A DNA stretch of 64,000 nt from positions 124,001-188,000 of the forward strand of contig NZ_JANUEM010000002.1 in NCBI RefSeq assembly GCF_024809855.1, given 5' to 3'. The notes under the pieces were generated by a model, which had not been told where the DNA came from, searched no databases, and was given only the letters and a program-made list of their open reading frames with translations. The position numbers were made by a program, and so were the translations under genes. Of the stretch, positions 43,079-53,756 are shown in pieces. This stretch comes from Rheinheimera pacifica (GTDB taxonomy: Bacteria > Pseudomonadota > Gammaproteobacteria > Enterobacterales > Alteromonadaceae). The stretch's first letter is position 1; every line of letters begins with the position of its first letter.

Positions 43079-43247
43079 AATTTACACTTTATGGCCGAAC
43101 TAAGATCGCCATTATAGTGCCAAAGCAGGCTAAATGGCGTTAGATACAAAAAAAACATGGTTAATACCTTGTAAATTTCAGTGCTGGCCTTGTTGGCTGG
43201 CAGACAACTGGGTAAGATAAATTCCTCTCTTAAAGTAGAAGTGTGCA

Positions 43248-44192
43248 ATGAAGCCGTTATTAGACACGCAGCAGTTAGTGAGACAACTACAAAAAGTGCC
43301 ATTAAACCGGGTGCAGCAGGTGCTGAACCTGGTTTTGGTTATTGTACTGGCATGGCTGTTGGCACGCTTTAGCTGGCAACTGGTACCGGTGCCTGAAAAT
43401 AGTGCTTTACCACCGGCGGCAGGCCCTGCAGCAGTTAAACAAAGCGGTGGCGTTAGCCTGGCAGCGTTAACCGGTTTTTCATTGTTTGGCAAAGCATCTG
43501 CGGTGCCGGTGCAACAGGCTGCGCCGGTAGTGACTGAAGCGCCAAAAACCCAGCTAAATGTTAAATTAACCGGCCTGGTAGCGGTGGGGGCCAGCCCTAA
43601 TCAGGGCAGTGCTATTATTGAAAGCCGTGGCAGTGAGGCAACCTATGCCATTGACGATACCATTGAAGGCACCAGTGCGGTGTTAAAACAGGTGTTGTCA
43701 GACCGGGTGTTACTGCAACAAGCCGGACGTTATGAAACCCTGATGCTGGACGGTTTTGAGTACACTAAAATTGCACAAGCTAACGCCGGCCTTGGCCGTG
43801 CCGATGAACAAACAGACGAGCCTGTAATGGATATGGCACCGGCACCCGAACCTATGGAAATGCAGCCGTTACAGGTAAGTGAAGACCTGGATTTACGGCG
43901 TGACGAGCTGATTGCCCAGCCAATGAAGTTTTTCGATTATATCCGGGTGTCGCCCCAGCGGGACAACGGCCAACTGGCAGGTTACCGCTTAATGCCCGGT
44001 AAAGACCCATCTTTGTTTACCCAGCTTGGTTTACGGCCGAATGATTTGGCGGTAGAAATTAATGGTATTCGGTTAAATGATATGCAGCAGGCAATGAACG
44101 TAATTAATGAATTGCGCGATGCCAAAGAAGCGGCAATAAAAATAGAGCGCGATGGCGAGATCAGGGATATTCTGGTTAATCTGTCACAATAA
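43248..44192 (+). CDS. gspC: Type II secretion inner-membrane protein GspC
   Basis: A 314-residue protein with one transmembrane helix (about residues 24-42, VLNLVLVIVLAWLLARF). A periplasmic HR domain (LTGLVAVGASPNQGSAIIES) binds GspD, and a C-terminal PDZ-like domain ends with RLNDMQQAMNVINELRDAKEAAIKIERDG. First gene of the gsp operon; the next gene starts 27 nt later. Divergent from hslR. Confidence 0.94.
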   Translation: MKPLLDTQQLVRQLQKVPLNRVQQVLNLVLVIVLAWLLARFSWQLVPVPENSALPPAAGPAAVKQSGGVSLAALTGFSLFGKASAVPVQQAAPVVTEAPKTQLNVKLTGLVAVGASPNQGSAIIESRGSEATYAIDDTIEGTSAVLKQVLSDRVLLQQAGRYETLMLDGFEYTKIAQANAGLGRADEQTDEPVMDMAPAPEPMEMQPLQVSEDLDLRRDELIAQPMKFFDYIRVSPQRDNGQLAGYRLMPGKDPSLFTQLGLRPNDLAVEINGIRLNDMQQAMNVINELRDAKEAAIKIERDGEIRDILVNLSQ

Positions 44193-44219
44193 TTATTAAA
44201 ACTAATTGGTTATAAATTA

Positions 44220-46343
44220 ATGAAATCAGGGCAATTTTCTTTATTCTCCCGCCGTTCGCTGGCCAGTTTGCTGGTAGCGGCTGCGCTCACTGCTGTTGTA
44301 CCTGGTGTTACTGTTGTAGCACAGGAAGAGGTGATGTATTCGCCTAACTTCAAAGGCACCGATATTAATGAATTTATTAATATTGTCGGCATGAACCTGA
44401 AAAAAACCATTATTGTTGATCCGCAGGTACGTGGCCGTATTAATGTACGCAGCTACGAAATGCTGAACGAGAAACAGTATTATCAGTTTTTTCTTAACGT
44501 GCTTGAAGTCTACAGTTTTGCTGTAGTAGAAATGGAGAATGGCGTATTAAAGGTTGTGCGCAATAAAGATGCCAAAACCAGCAATATTCCGGTGGTAACC
44601 GATGATGCACCGGGCCAGGGTGACGAAATGGTTACCCGGGTGGTGCAGGTACGCAATGTATCGGTACGTGAGTTGGCACCGTTACTACGCCAGTTTAGTA
44701 ACCAGGCCGGTGGCGGCCATGTCGTTAACTACGATCCGTCTAACGTTATTATGATGACCGGCCCGGCCGCCGTAGTAAACCGGCTGGTAGATATTATTCA
44801 GCGGGTAGATAAAGCTGGCGATCAGGAACTGGAGATCGTCAAACTGCAATATGCTTCTGCACCTGAAATTGTACGTATTCTGGAAAGTATTTATAAAAGC
44901 CAGGGCCGGGCTGAACAACCGGATTTTCTGGTGCCGCGCATCGTTGCCGATGAGCGTACTAACAGCGTCATTGTCAGCGGCGAATTGCAGGCACGCCAGC
45001 GCGTTATTGAACTGGCGAAACGGCTGGACAGCGAGCTGCAAACCAGCGGTAACACCCGGGTGTTTTATTTAAAATACGCCAAAGCAGAAGAGCTGGTGCC
45101 GGTATTAAAAGGCGTAAGCGAATCTATAGTGGCTGAAGTACAGGGCGGTAGCGGTGCAGCGGGGGCGCAGGGCGGGCGCAGCGCTGCGGCCAATACCGGC
45201 CGGTCTATCAGCATTGAAGCTCACGCCGATACCAACTCTCTGGTGATCACTGCCCAGCCGGATATGATGCGCTCTTTAGAAGGCGTATTACGTCAACTGG
45301 ATGCTCGCCGCGCCCAGGTGCTGGTTGAAGCCATTATTGTTGAAGTATTTGAAGGTGATGGCACCGACTTTGGTGTGCAATGGATCAATGCTCATGGTGG
45401 TGGTACTAACTTTAATAATGGTAATACGATACCGATTATTAATGTAGCCGGTGGTGCGGCGGTAGCTTCACAGATAACCCGTGGCACAGTTACCAGAATA
45501 CCTGATCCTAATACTGGTTTAGTCACGGAGACGGTTACTCCAGACTCAAATCGCGACTATTCAGCGTTAGCAAATGTACTCAGCGGCTTAAATGGCGCTA
45601 TGTTAGGTTTTTATAATGGTAATTGGGGCGCAATTTTGCAGGCTGTACGCACCAGCACTAATTCTAACGTACTGGCCACGCCGCATATTACCACCATGGA
45701 TAACCAGGAAGCTTTCTTTCTGGTAGGCCAGGAAGTACCGGTTATTACCGGCTCTACCACCGGCTCTAATAATACTAACCCGTTCCAGCAAGTAGACCGG
45801 CAGGAAGTAGGTATTAAGCTTAAAGTGACACCGCAAATTAACGAAGGGACTGCGGTTCAACTGACTATAGAGCAGGAAGTGTCCAGTATTGGTGGTGCTA
45901 CCGCGGTGGATATCACTATTAATAAGCGTGAAATTAAAACTACCGTTATGGCCGATGATGGCGCTACTGTGGTACTGGGCGGTTTAATTGACGAAGATGT
46001 GCAGGAAAGTGAGTCAAAGGTGCCAATTCTGGGCGATATTCCTATCTTGGGGCATTTATTTAAATCGACCAGTGTTACCAAACAAAAACGCAACCTGATG
46101 GTATTTATTAAAGCCACTATAGTACGCGATGGCTCGGCGATTTCCGGTATTTCTAAAACCAAATATAACCATATACGTGCTGAGCAGCTCATTCGCGAGG
46201 AGGAGGGTATCCGCTTAATGCCAAACACCAGGCAGGTGGTATTGCCAGAGTGGGATGACTCTTTAACCCTGCCACCTACTTTTGATGATTATATGAATAA
46301 ACAGCAACCACCTGCCGGCATTGAGCAAGGGAAGCAAGACTAA
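44220..46343 (+). CDS. gspD: Type II secretion outer-membrane secretin GspD
   Basis: A 707-residue secretin. It has a signal peptide (residues ~8-36, Ala/Val-rich, cut near VVAQEE), N0-N3 domains (N0 near [15 protein letters not shown]1-N3 repeats with [13 protein letters not shown] and [10 protein letters not shown]) and the C-terminal secretin core with the [11 protein letters not shown] gate, [15 protein letters not shown] and [28 protein letters not shown]. The GspE start overlaps its stop by one base. Confidence 0.96.
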   Translation: MKSGQFSLFSRRSLASLLVAAALTAVVPGVTVVAQEEVMYSPNFKGTDINEFINIVGMNLKKTIIVDPQVRGRINVRSYEMLNEKQYYQFFLNVLEVYSFAVVEMENGVLKVVRNKDAKTSNIPVVTDDAPGQGDEMVTRVVQVRNVSVRELAPLLRQFSNQAGGGHVVNYDPSNVIMMTGPAAVVNRLVDIIQRVDKAGDQELEIVKLQYASAPEIVRILESIYKSQGRAEQPDFLVPRIVADERTNSVIVSGELQARQRVIELAKRLDSELQTSGNTRVFYLKYAKAEELVPVLKGVSESIVAEVQGGSGAAGAQGGRSAAANTGRSISIEAHADTNSLVITAQPDMMRSLEGVLRQLDARRAQVLVEAIIVEVFEGDGTDFGVQWINAHGGGTNFNNGNTIPIINVAGGAAVASQITRGTVTRIPDPNTGLVTETVTPDSNRDYSALANVLSGLNGAMLGFYNGNWGAILQAVRTSTNSNVLATPHITTMDNQEAFFLVGQEVPVITGSTTGSNNTNPFQQVDRQEVGIKLKVTPQINEGTAVQLTIEQEVSSIGGATAVDITINKREIKTTVMADDGATVVLGGLIDEDVQESESKVPILGDIPILGHLFKSTSVTKQKRNLMVFIKATIVRDGSAISGISKTKYNHIRAEQLIREEEGIRLMPNTRQVVLPEWDDSLTLPPTFDDYMNKQQPPAGIEQGKQD

Positions 46344-47854
46344 TGGACGTGCTGGAAGCAGAACAGGTAAAACCTGCCAGCAGTCGCATCCGCCTGCCGT
46401 TTGGTTTTGCCAAACGCCATGGCGTCTTGCTGAAATTACAGGCTGATGAAGGCTGGCGGCTGTATATTCATACCGCAACCACTGCTGCTGCCGTGTTAGA
46501 AGTACGGCGTATGCTGGCCGAACCGTTTCAAATTCAGCGTTTATCGGCGGTAGAATTTGAAAGCATGCTGGAAGCCAGCTACCAGCGGGATTCCTCAGAA
46601 GCGCAGCAGCTGATGGAGGATATAGGTAACGAAGTAAACCTGGCGTCGTTGGCTGATGATATTCAGGAAAGCGAAGACTTACTGGAGAACGAAGACGACG
46701 CGCCGATTATCAAGCTGATTAACGCCATGCTGGGTGAAGCCATTAAGCTGGGCGCATCTGATATTCATGTAGAAACCTTTGAAAAAGCCTTAATAGTGCG
46801 TTTTCGGGTAGACGGTATTTTACGCGAAGTGCTGCGGCCAAACCGGCGCTTGTCCAGCTTGCTGGTGTCGCGTATTAAAGTAATGGCCAAACTGGATATT
46901 GCTGAAAAGCGCGTACCGCAGGATGGCCGGATAAGCCTGCGTATTGCCGGCCGGGCGGTAGATGTGCGGGTGTCTACCATGCCGTCCAGCCATGGCGAGC
47001 GGGTGGTCATGCGGTTGCTGGATAAAAACAACTCACACCTCAATTTAGCTGACCTTGGCATGACGTTATCGGTACAGCAGGCGTTTTCGCAGCTTATTTT
47101 AAAACCTCATGGCATTATTCTGGTTACCGGCCCTACCGGCTCGGGTAAAAGTACAACCTTGTATGCCGGTTTAACTGAAATTAATACCAAAGATCGCAAT
47201 ATTCTTACCGTAGAAGATCCGATTGAATACGAGCTGGAAGGCATCGGCCAAACCCAGGTTAATTCCAAAGTGAGCATGACGTTCGCCCGCGGTTTACGCG
47301 CTATATTACGGCAAGATCCTGATGTGGTGATGGTAGGTGAAATACGCGATCTGGAAACTGCACAAATTGCCGTGCAGGCCAGTTTAACCGGGCACTTAGT
47401 GTTGTCTACATTGCACACCAATACTGCCGCCGGTGCCATTACCCGGTTGGAAGATATGGGCGTAGAAGCGTTTTTATTATCATCCAGCTTACTGGGCGTA
47501 CTGGCACAGCGCTTAGTGCGTACTTTATGTACCCACTGTAAAGAAGCCCATGAACCCGATAAAGAAGAGCGCAACCTGCTGGGTGTGGCCAAAAAAGAAG
47601 ACGTGCTGATCTACCGTGCCAAAGGGTGTGATCAATGTAATTTTACCGGCTACCGCGGCCGTACCGGTATTCATGAATTGCTGCTGGTAGACGAACATAT
47701 CCGTGAGTTAATCCACAACGGCAAAGGTGAGCAGGCTATTGAAAAATATGTACGCCAGCACAGCCCCAGCATTCGCGCCGATGGTTTTAGTAAAGTACTC
47801 AGTGGCGAAACCACGCTGGAAGAAGTACTGCGTGTTACGCGTGAGGATGTATAG
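46343..47854 (+). CDS. gspE: Type II secretion ATPase GspE
   Basis: A 503-residue hexameric ATPase that powers pseudopilus assembly. Walker [16 protein letters not shown] near residue 265, Asp box [11 protein letters not shown]-like ([18 protein letters not shown]), Walker B ([14 protein letters not shown]), and the metal-binding tetra-Cys region CTHCKEAH...[11 protein letters not shown] are all present. N-terminal N1/N2 domains bind GspL. Overlaps gspD and gspF by one base each. Confidence 0.97.
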   Translation: MDVLEAEQVKPASSRIRLPFGFAKRHGVLLKLQADEGWRLYIHTATTAAAVLEVRRMLAEPFQIQRLSAVEFESMLEASYQRDSSEAQQLMEDIGNEVNLASLADDIQESEDLLENEDDAPIIKLINAMLGEAIKLGASDIHVETFEKALIVRFRVDGILREVLRPNRRLSSLLVSRIKVMAKLDIAEKRVPQDGRISLRIAGRAVDVRVSTMPSSHGERVVMRLLDKNNSHLNLADLGMTLSVQQAFSQLILKPHGIILVTGPTGSGKSTTLYAGLTEINTKDRNILTVEDPIEYELEGIGQTQVNSKVSMTFARGLRAILRQDPDVVMVGEIRDLETAQIAVQASLTGHLVLSTLHTNTAAGAITRLEDMGVEAFLLSSSLLGVLAQRLVRTLCTHCKEAHEPDKEERNLLGVAKKEDVLIYRAKGCDQCNFTGYRGRTGIHELLLVDEHIRELIHNGKGEQAIEKYVRQHSPSIRADGFSKVLSGETTLEEVLRVTREDV

Positions 47855-49077
47855 TGCCAGCCTTTGAATATCAGGCACTGGATGCCAGAGGCAAAAACAG
47901 TAAAGGCGTGCTGGAGGCCGATAACGCCCGCCATGCCCGTTCGTTGTTACGTGAGCAAAAGCTAACGCCGGTTAGTGTGGCGCTGGCGTCGCAGCAGGAA
48001 AAACTGCTGGCATCGGGCAAACAGTGGTTTAAGCGTAGTATTTCTGCCTCTGAGCTGGCGCTGATTACCCGCCAGTTGGCTACGCTGGTTGAAGCTGCCC
48101 TGCCGATTGAAAGCGCACTGCTGGCGGTTGCTGAGCAGTGCGATAAGCCCCGGCTAACCAATATGATGATGGCCGTGCGCTCTAAGGTGGTGGAAGGTTA
48201 CAGCCTGGCTGAGGGCCTGGCTGAGTTTCCGCACGTGTTTGATCACCTGTTCCGATCTATGGTGGCAGCCGGTGAAAAATCCGGCCATTTGGATCAGGTA
48301 TTAAACCGGCTGGCTGATTACACCGAACAGCGCCAGCATATGCGCAGCCAGATTTTGCAGGCATTGCTCTACCCTATTATTCTGACCTGTTTTGCCGTGC
48401 TGGTAATATCAATTTTGCTGGCGGCAGTGGTACCAAAAATTGTTGGCCAGTTTGAGCATATGGGGCAAACCCTGCCCGGCACAACGCTGTTTTTAATTGC
48501 CGCCAGTGACTTTTTACGCGCTTACGGTTTATTTGTCCTGATTGGTTTTATGCTGGCAATAGTGTTATTTAAACGGGCGCTGCTAAAGCCAGCGTTTCGT
48601 TTTCGCTGGGACGCACTGGTACTAAAAAGCCGCCTTATCGGTAAAGTTACCAAAGGGCTGAATACTGCCCGCTTTGCCCGCACCTTAAGTATTCTTAATG
48701 CTTCAGCAGTGCCATTACTGGAAGCTATGCGCATTAGCGCCGATGTGTTAAGCAATACTTATATGCGCCAGGCAGTAACAGATGCTACTGCCAGGGTGCG
48801 TGAAGGTACCTCACTGCGAAACGCGCTGGAGCAAACCAAGCTGTTTCCACCGATGATGCTGCATATGGTTGCCAGTGGCGAAAAAAGCGGCCAGCTTGAC
48901 TCAATGCTCGAGCGCGCTGCTAATACGCAGGACCGTGAGTTTGAAACCTTAGTTACAGTGTCGTTAAAAGTGTTTGAGCCGGTGTTGGTAGCGGTAATGG
49001 CCGGTATGGTGTTATTTATTGTCATGGCGATTTTGCAGCCAATTTTAGCGTTAAACAATATGGTAGGTGGTGGTTAA
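47854..49077 (+). CDS. gspF: Type II secretion inner-membrane platform protein GspF
   Basis: A 407-residue polytopic protein with two cytoplasmic GspF domains (ITRQLATLVEAALPIESALLAVAEQ and ARTLSILNASAVPLLEAMRIS) and three helices (about 170-195, 225-245 and 375-400). The start is GTG at 47854, overlapping the gspE TAG. The conserved MVAAGEKSGHLDQVLNRLADY and its mirror MVASGEKSGQLDSMLERAA are both intact. Confidence 0.97.
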   Translation: MPAFEYQALDARGKNSKGVLEADNARHARSLLREQKLTPVSVALASQQEKLLASGKQWFKRSISASELALITRQLATLVEAALPIESALLAVAEQCDKPRLTNMMMAVRSKVVEGYSLAEGLAEFPHVFDHLFRSMVAAGEKSGHLDQVLNRLADYTEQRQHMRSQILQALLYPIILTCFAVLVISILLAAVVPKIVGQFEHMGQTLPGTTLFLIAASDFLRAYGLFVLIGFMLAIVLFKRALLKPAFRFRWDALVLKSRLIGKVTKGLNTARFARTLSILNASAVPLLEAMRISADVLSNTYMRQAVTDATARVREGTSLRNALEQTKLFPPMMLHMVASGEKSGQLDSMLERAANTQDREFETLVTVSLKVFEPVLVAVMAGMVLFIVMAILQPILALNNMVGGG

Positions 49078-49078
49078 T

Positions 49079-49534
49079 ATGTTAAGGCAACACAAATTCA
49101 AACAGCACAGCGGTTTTACGCTGTTAGAAGTCATGGTGGTTATTGTTATTCTGGGCATTATTGCCAGTATGGTGGTGCCGAATCTGATAGGTAACCAGGA
49201 AGCTGCTGCACGGCAAAAGGCAATAGTAGATATCCAGCAACTGGAAAGCGCACTGGATATGTACCGGTTGCGCAATGGCTTTTACCCCACCACAGAACAA
49301 GGCATGCAGGCGCTGGTTAATGCGCCAACGTCACAACCTGTGCCGCGTTCATTTCCGGAAGGTGGCTTTATCCGCCGTTTACCGAAAGATCCATGGGATG
49401 AAGATTACATTCTGATCAGCCCGGGCCAGGTAGGCCGTATTGATATTTTAAGTAAAGGCCCGGATCGTACTGCCGGTACTGATGATGACATCGGTAACTG
49501 GAACCTGGATGCCAACGGGAATTCAAACAACTAA
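49079..49534 (+). CDS. gspG: Major pseudopilin GspG
   Basis: The ATG at 49079 is preferred over GTG at 49067 because it follows the gspF stop and gives a short leader (MLRQHKFKQHSG) before the prepilin peptidase site G|FTLLEVMVVIVILGI, with Glu5 present. The mature protein has the C-terminal Ca-binding region (GPDRTAGTDDDIGNW). 151 residues, typical GspG length. The stop overlaps gspH by one base. Confidence 0.96.
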   Translation: MLRQHKFKQHSGFTLLEVMVVIVILGIIASMVVPNLIGNQEAAARQKAIVDIQQLESALDMYRLRNGFYPTTEQGMQALVNAPTSQPVPRSFPEGGFIRRLPKDPWDEDYILISPGQVGRIDILSKGPDRTAGTDDDIGNWNLDANGNSNN

Positions 49535-50133
49535 TGCTCTCGCTGCCAGCTATTCAGCGTCGTAGCTCTGGCTTTACCCTGGTTGAGGTAATGCTGGTAA
49601 TGTTGCTGATTGGTTTGCTGGCCACCACCGTGGTGATGAATTTTACTGGTGAATCACGCGAAGAGCGGCTGGAAAAAGAAGCCGAGCGGTTTCAGCAATT
49701 ATTTCAGTTTGTGGCAGAAACCGCCATGTTAAAGCAGCAGGAATGGGGCTTATATGTGTTACCCGACCGCTACGGCTTTTTATATTACAACAACAGCGAA
49801 GGCAAATGGGCTGAGGCTAATGAACCGGCCGGTTTACGGCAATATACATTACCGCGGGATATTGCCTTAAAGCTGGAGCTGGAAGGTTTGCCCGGTGAGG
49901 AAACCAACCTGCTGAGCCAACTGGACTGGCAACTGGATGACGACGACAGGCAAACCAGTGAAGATAGCAAAGTGCCGGTGTTGCCACAGGTATTTGTGCT
50001 GTCGTCGGGCGAAATCAGCCCGTTTCAGCTGTTGCTGATCGAGAACTCAGATCTGACACCACTGTACAGCGCAGTATCGACCGATTTTGCCATACCGCTT
50101 AACCGTACACCGGTATCTGCGGAGCTGCCATGA
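49534..50133 (+). CDS. gspH: Minor pseudopilin GspH
   Basis: A 199-residue pseudopilin with a 14-residue leader and the class III cleavage site G|FTLVEVMLVMLLIGLLATT (Glu5 present). The C-terminal beta-rich domain contains YVLPDRYGFLYYN and VFVLSSGEISPFQL. Overlaps gspG by one base and gspI by 4 nt. Confidence 0.93.
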   Translation: MLSLPAIQRRSSGFTLVEVMLVMLLIGLLATTVVMNFTGESREERLEKEAERFQQLFQFVAETAMLKQQEWGLYVLPDRYGFLYYNNSEGKWAEANEPAGLRQYTLPRDIALKLELEGLPGEETNLLSQLDWQLDDDDRQTSEDSKVPVLPQVFVLSSGEISPFQLLLIENSDLTPLYSAVSTDFAIPLNRTPVSAELP

Positions 50134-50498
50134 AACGTAACGGCTTTACCCTGTTGGAGCTATTGGTAGCAATGGCCATTTTTGCTACCGCCGGTATGGC
50201 GATTATGCAGTCCAGCTCTGCCCATATCCGTAGTTTAAGCCAGTTGGATGATTTAACTATGGCTAGTTACATTGCCAACAATCAGATGCAACTGGCGATG
50301 ATAGAAACTGAGTGGCCAGGCAAAGAAAAAGATCAGGGCCAGGTAGAAATGGCTAACCGTAACTGGTTATGGCAGCAGCAACTAACCAGAGTACCGGATG
50401 AAGATTTGCGCCTGATACAAATCAGTGTCAGCCTGGCAGAATCGCCGGATCAGGTGTTGTTTCAGTTACAAAGCTACAGGGGCAAACCCGGTGGTTAA
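50130..50498 (+). CDS. gspI: Minor pseudopilin GspI
   Basis: A 122-residue pseudopilin: leader MKRNG, then FTLLELLVAMAIFATAGMAIMQSS with Glu5. The short globular domain has WLWQQQLTRVPDEDL. GspI initiates the pseudopilus tip complex with GspJ and GspK. Overlaps gspH by 4 nt and the chosen gspJ start by 8 nt. Confidence 0.92.
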   Translation: MKRNGFTLLELLVAMAIFATAGMAIMQSSSAHIRSLSQLDDLTMASYIANNQMQLAMIETEWPGKEKDQGQVEMANRNWLWQQQLTRVPDEDLRLIQISVSLAESPDQVLFQLQSYRGKPGG

Positions 50499-51114
50499 GG
50501 CAAACAGTGGCTTTACCTTTATTGAAATGTTGCTGGCGGCAGCCATTTTTGCTTTGGTGGGGCTGGCGTCGGTAGCAGTATTAACCAGCGTAACGCAAAG
50601 CGATGAGCTATCGCAGCAAGCCAGTGAGCGGCTGGTACAGTTGCAGCGCACTATGCTGATGCTGGAGCGTGACTTTATGCAAATCAGCGTGCGCCATGTG
50701 CGGCTTGATGGCGAAGCCGCGCAAAAATACCGTTTGTTTGGTGAAAAGTTTTTATTAGAAAGCGAAGACCATGGTGTCAGCTTTGCCCGGCAGGGCTGGC
50801 GTAACCCGGGCATGATTTTACCTCGTAGTGAAATTCAAACTGTTGCTTACCGGCTGCAGGAAGGTACCTTACAACGCTTATTTACGCTGTACCCGGATGC
50901 AGTTACTGGTACTGAGCCTAAAGTGCAGCAGTTACAAAGCGGCCTATCCGGGTTTGAAGTGCATTACCTGCAGGGTGACGAATGGCGGGAACGCTGGCAG
51001 GATGCGAACTTCCCTGCTGCAGTGCGTATTACCTTGGTTGATGAAAACCTTGGTCGCTTAGAGCGTATATTTATGCTACCTGATGCTGCCGTTGCCGCAG
51101 GAGCAATAGAATGA
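50491..51114 (+). CDS. gspJ: Minor pseudopilin GspJ
   Basis: The GTG at 50491 gives the leader MVKANSG before FTFIEMLLAAAIFALVGLASV (Glu5 present), 207 residues; an upstream ATG at 50425 would place 22 extra residues in gspI and is less likely. It has the GspJ features LERDFMQISVRHVRLDGE and SGLSGFEVHYLQGDEW. Overlaps gspK by 4 nt. Confidence 0.92.
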   Translation: MVKANSGFTFIEMLLAAAIFALVGLASVAVLTSVTQSDELSQQASERLVQLQRTMLMLERDFMQISVRHVRLDGEAAQKYRLFGEKFLLESEDHGVSFARQGWRNPGMILPRSEIQTVAYRLQEGTLQRLFTLYPDAVTGTEPKVQQLQSGLSGFEVHYLQGDEWRERWQDANFPAAVRITLVDENLGRLERIFMLPDAAVAAGAIE

Positions 51115-52097
51115 AGCCGCATAAGCAATCCGGCGTAGCGCTGGTTGCGGTACTAATGATTATTGCCATCGTAGTGGTGATTGCAGTAAATATGACCGGC
51201 CGCTTGCAGTTGCAGCTACAACGCCAACAAAATATGCAGCAGCAACAGCAGGCATTCTGGTATGCCATGAGTGCCGAGCAGTTTGCCCGCGTGCTGCTGA
51301 CGCGCGAGCTAGCCGGGCAGGAAACAGTAAACCTGTCGCAAAACTGGGCGTTAGCCGGTGCTACTTTTCCGGTAGAAAATGGCACCATAGCCGGTGATAT
51401 TACTGATTTGCGCAGTTGTTTTAACTTAAATGCGCTGCAAAATGTTACGCCGCAAAGTGGTGGCAGAATAGAGCAAAGCGCGGCACAAAAAGCTTTTCAG
51501 CGCTTACTGGAGCTAAAAGCAGCCGATTTATCTATGCCGGCAGAATACCTTACGGCGCGGCTGGGCGACTGGCTCGACGAAGACAGCCTGCTAAGCACGG
51601 CCGGTAGTGCCGAAGATGATGACTATGCTGCGCTGCGGTTTCCGTATTACGCTGCTAACAGCCTGATGGCCAGTGTGTCGGAGCTACGGGTAATACTGGA
51701 TATAACACCGGCAGATTACCAGTTACTGGCACCTTTTATTTGTGTGGTGCCGGAGGATAACCGCTTATTGCTGAATATCAATACGCTGACCGAAAACACT
51801 GCGGTGATACTGGCTGCGCTGATCCCTGAACTGACAGAGCAGGCCGCACTGGATATTATCGCTAACCGGCCGGAAGAAGGCTTTACCACATTGGAAGAGC
51901 TGTTTGCCACCGCCGAACTTAGTGCGATTACCGTGCCGGAAGAAGCGAAAAGTATGCTGGCGCTTAAATCAGACAGTTTTCAGCTAACAGCGACAGCGGC
52001 CTATCTGGAAAGCGGCTTTGTATTAACGTCGGTACTTAAAATAAATGATAATAATCAGGTCAAAGTATTGGCCCGGCGATTTGGAGGCCAGGGGTGA
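51111..52097 (+). CDS. gspK: Minor pseudopilin GspK
   Basis: A 328-residue pseudopilin of the long GspK type. The leader MKPHKQSG precedes VALVAVLMIIAIVVVIAV; position 5 is not Glu, as is normal for the tip protein GspK. The alpha-domain carries LRSCFNLNAL, WLDEDSLLSTAGSAEDDDYA (Ca-binding acidic loop) and repeated helix-hairpin-helix-like segments. Overlaps gspL by 4 nt. Confidence 0.93.
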   Translation: MKPHKQSGVALVAVLMIIAIVVVIAVNMTGRLQLQLQRQQNMQQQQQAFWYAMSAEQFARVLLTRELAGQETVNLSQNWALAGATFPVENGTIAGDITDLRSCFNLNALQNVTPQSGGRIEQSAAQKAFQRLLELKAADLSMPAEYLTARLGDWLDEDSLLSTAGSAEDDDYAALRFPYYAANSLMASVSELRVILDITPADYQLLAPFICVVPEDNRLLLNINTLTENTAVILAALIPELTEQAALDIIANRPEEGFTTLEELFATAELSAITVPEEAKSMLALKSDSFQLTATAAYLESGFVLTSVLKINDNNQVKVLARRFGGQG

Positions 52098-53281
52098 GTG
52101 AACAGTTGGTGATCCGGCTAGGTAGCCGGGCAGAACAAAGCATCAGTTGGCTGGTGTGGGCCAGCCATAATCAGGAAGTGATCGCCAGCGGCGAACTTAC
52201 CGGTACTGAACAATTGCCGGAATTGGCCGTAAGGCTGGGTAACCGGCCTGTGGTGGCGCTGGTGCCGGCATCCGATGTGGTACTAAAGCAGGTAAATCTG
52301 CCGGGTAAGCCTAACCGGCAATTGCTGCAGGCACTGCCTTATATGCTTGAAGAAGATCATGCCGAAGACATTGAGCAGCTGTTTCTGGCGCTGGGTGACG
52401 TAGTGCACCACGATGGCCAGTACAGCCAGCAAGTAGCAGTATGTCAGCACCAGCGGTTGCAGCAATGGCTTGATGCTTTACAAAGTGCCGGTTTTACCGT
52501 TAGCCGCATGGTGCCCGACGCGTTATTACTGCCCGAGCAGCAGCTACCCGCCTGTATTCAGTTGCATGATCAGTGGTTGCTAAAGCACAGTAGCTGGCAG
52601 GTTGCCGCCATTGATGCTGCCTGGTGGGCCGATTACCTGCAGCTGGCAGCGTTGCCAATGTTAACCAGCTACAGCCCCTGGCCAGCTGAACTGATGCAGC
52701 CGCATCAACTGGCAGAGCCGGAATTACCATTAGCCTTGCTGGCCAGCCAGTTAAGCCAGAACAGCTTTACGCTGCTGCAGGGTGAATACAAACCCAAGCG
52801 CCAGGTTAACCGGCACTTACAGCTATGGCGCAGTAGCGCTATTCTGGCCGGCGCTTGTTTAACTCTCTATATACTGCAACTGGGTTTAACTAACTGGCAG
52901 TTAGGGCGGCAAAGTGCTGCACTGCAACAACAAAGCCTTAGTGTTTACCAGCAGGCCTTTCCGGATGAGCGGGTGGTTAACCTTAACCTGCAAATGCAGC
53001 AAAAACTTGCAGCTGTCGGGGGTAGTAATGAACAAAGTTTTCTGGCGTTGCTGGACAGCCTGCAACAACAACTGGCAAAAGTGCCTGACATCAGCCTGGA
53101 AAACCTGCGTTTTGACGGCAAACGCGCCGAGTTGCGCTTTCAGGCCAAAGGCGAAGGTTTTCAGAGTTTTGAGCGTTTAAAAACAGCGCTGGAACAGGCT
53201 GGTTTTATTGTTGAGCAGGGCGCGCTGAGTAACGACGGCGGCAAGGTGCAAGGCAGTGTCGCGATGCGGGGCAAAGTATGA
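52094..53281 (+). CDS. gspL: Type II secretion inner-membrane protein GspL
   Basis: A 395-residue bitopic protein: a cytoplasmic actin-like domain (RPVVALVPASDVVLKQVNLPGKPNRQLLQALPYMLEEDHAEDIEQ), one transmembrane helix near 250-270 (SSAILAGACLTLYILQLGL) and a periplasmic ferredoxin-like domain. It links GspE to the membrane platform. The start codon is GTG at 52094. Overlaps gspM by 4 nt. Confidence 0.94.
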   Translation: MSEQLVIRLGSRAEQSISWLVWASHNQEVIASGELTGTEQLPELAVRLGNRPVVALVPASDVVLKQVNLPGKPNRQLLQALPYMLEEDHAEDIEQLFLALGDVVHHDGQYSQQVAVCQHQRLQQWLDALQSAGFTVSRMVPDALLLPEQQLPACIQLHDQWLLKHSSWQVAAIDAAWWADYLQLAALPMLTSYSPWPAELMQPHQLAEPELPLALLASQLSQNSFTLLQGEYKPKRQVNRHLQLWRSSAILAGACLTLYILQLGLTNWQLGRQSAALQQQSLSVYQQAFPDERVVNLNLQMQQKLAAVGGSNEQSFLALLDSLQQQLAKVPDISLENLRFDGKRAELRFQAKGEGFQSFERLKTALEQAGFIVEQGALSNDGGKVQGSVAMRGKV

Positions 53282-53748
53282 AACAGCAGTTTTTAACCTG
53301 GTGGACAGGGTTACAACAACGCGAACAACGGTTGGTTGCCGGTGCGGCAGTAGTAGTGGTGCTAGGTTTATTTTACTGGATGTTGTGGCAGCCGCTGCAT
53401 CAGGCCCGGGATGTACAGCAACAAAAAGTGCAAAGCGCCCAGCGCCAGCTTAACCAGCTACAGCAATTGCTGCCGCAGTTAAAAGCAGCTTCGGTTACTA
53501 CTGCACGCAGTGGCGGCAGCCTGGCACAAATTATCAGTAACAGTGCGCGCAGCAGCGGTATTAGTGTTAGCCGGATGCAACCACAAAACGAACAGCTAAC
53601 ACTGATGCTGGAAGACGTTAGTTTCGAAAAACTGTTAAGCTGGCTGCATGCGTTGCAGTATCAGCATGGTGTAAAACTGGTAAATTTAGACGTAGCCACT
53701 GCTGACTCACCCGGCATAGTGCGGGTGCGGCGTATGGTAGTGGAGTAA
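53278..53748 (+). CDS. gspM: Type II secretion inner-membrane protein GspM
   Basis: A 156-residue protein with a single N-terminal helix (residues ~18-38, LVAGAAVVVVLGLFYWMLW), a Gln-rich coiled coil and a ferredoxin-like periplasmic domain that ends with VRRMVVE. GspM partners GspL. It lies 8 nt upstream of gspN. Confidence 0.93.
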   Translation: MKQQFLTWWTGLQQREQRLVAGAAVVVVLGLFYWMLWQPLHQARDVQQQKVQSAQRQLNQLQQLLPQLKAASVTTARSGGSLAQIISNSARSSGISVSRMQPQNEQLTLMLEDVSFEKLLSWLHALQYQHGVKLVNLDVATADSPGIVRVRRMVVE

Positions 53749-53756
53749 GCAAAGCT

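Noticed and set aside
42544-43080. A 178-codon open frame on the plus strand
   Set aside because: It is antisense to hslO and hslR, which both carry clear family motifs; the frame has no ribosome site and an implausible Cys/Arg-rich composition.
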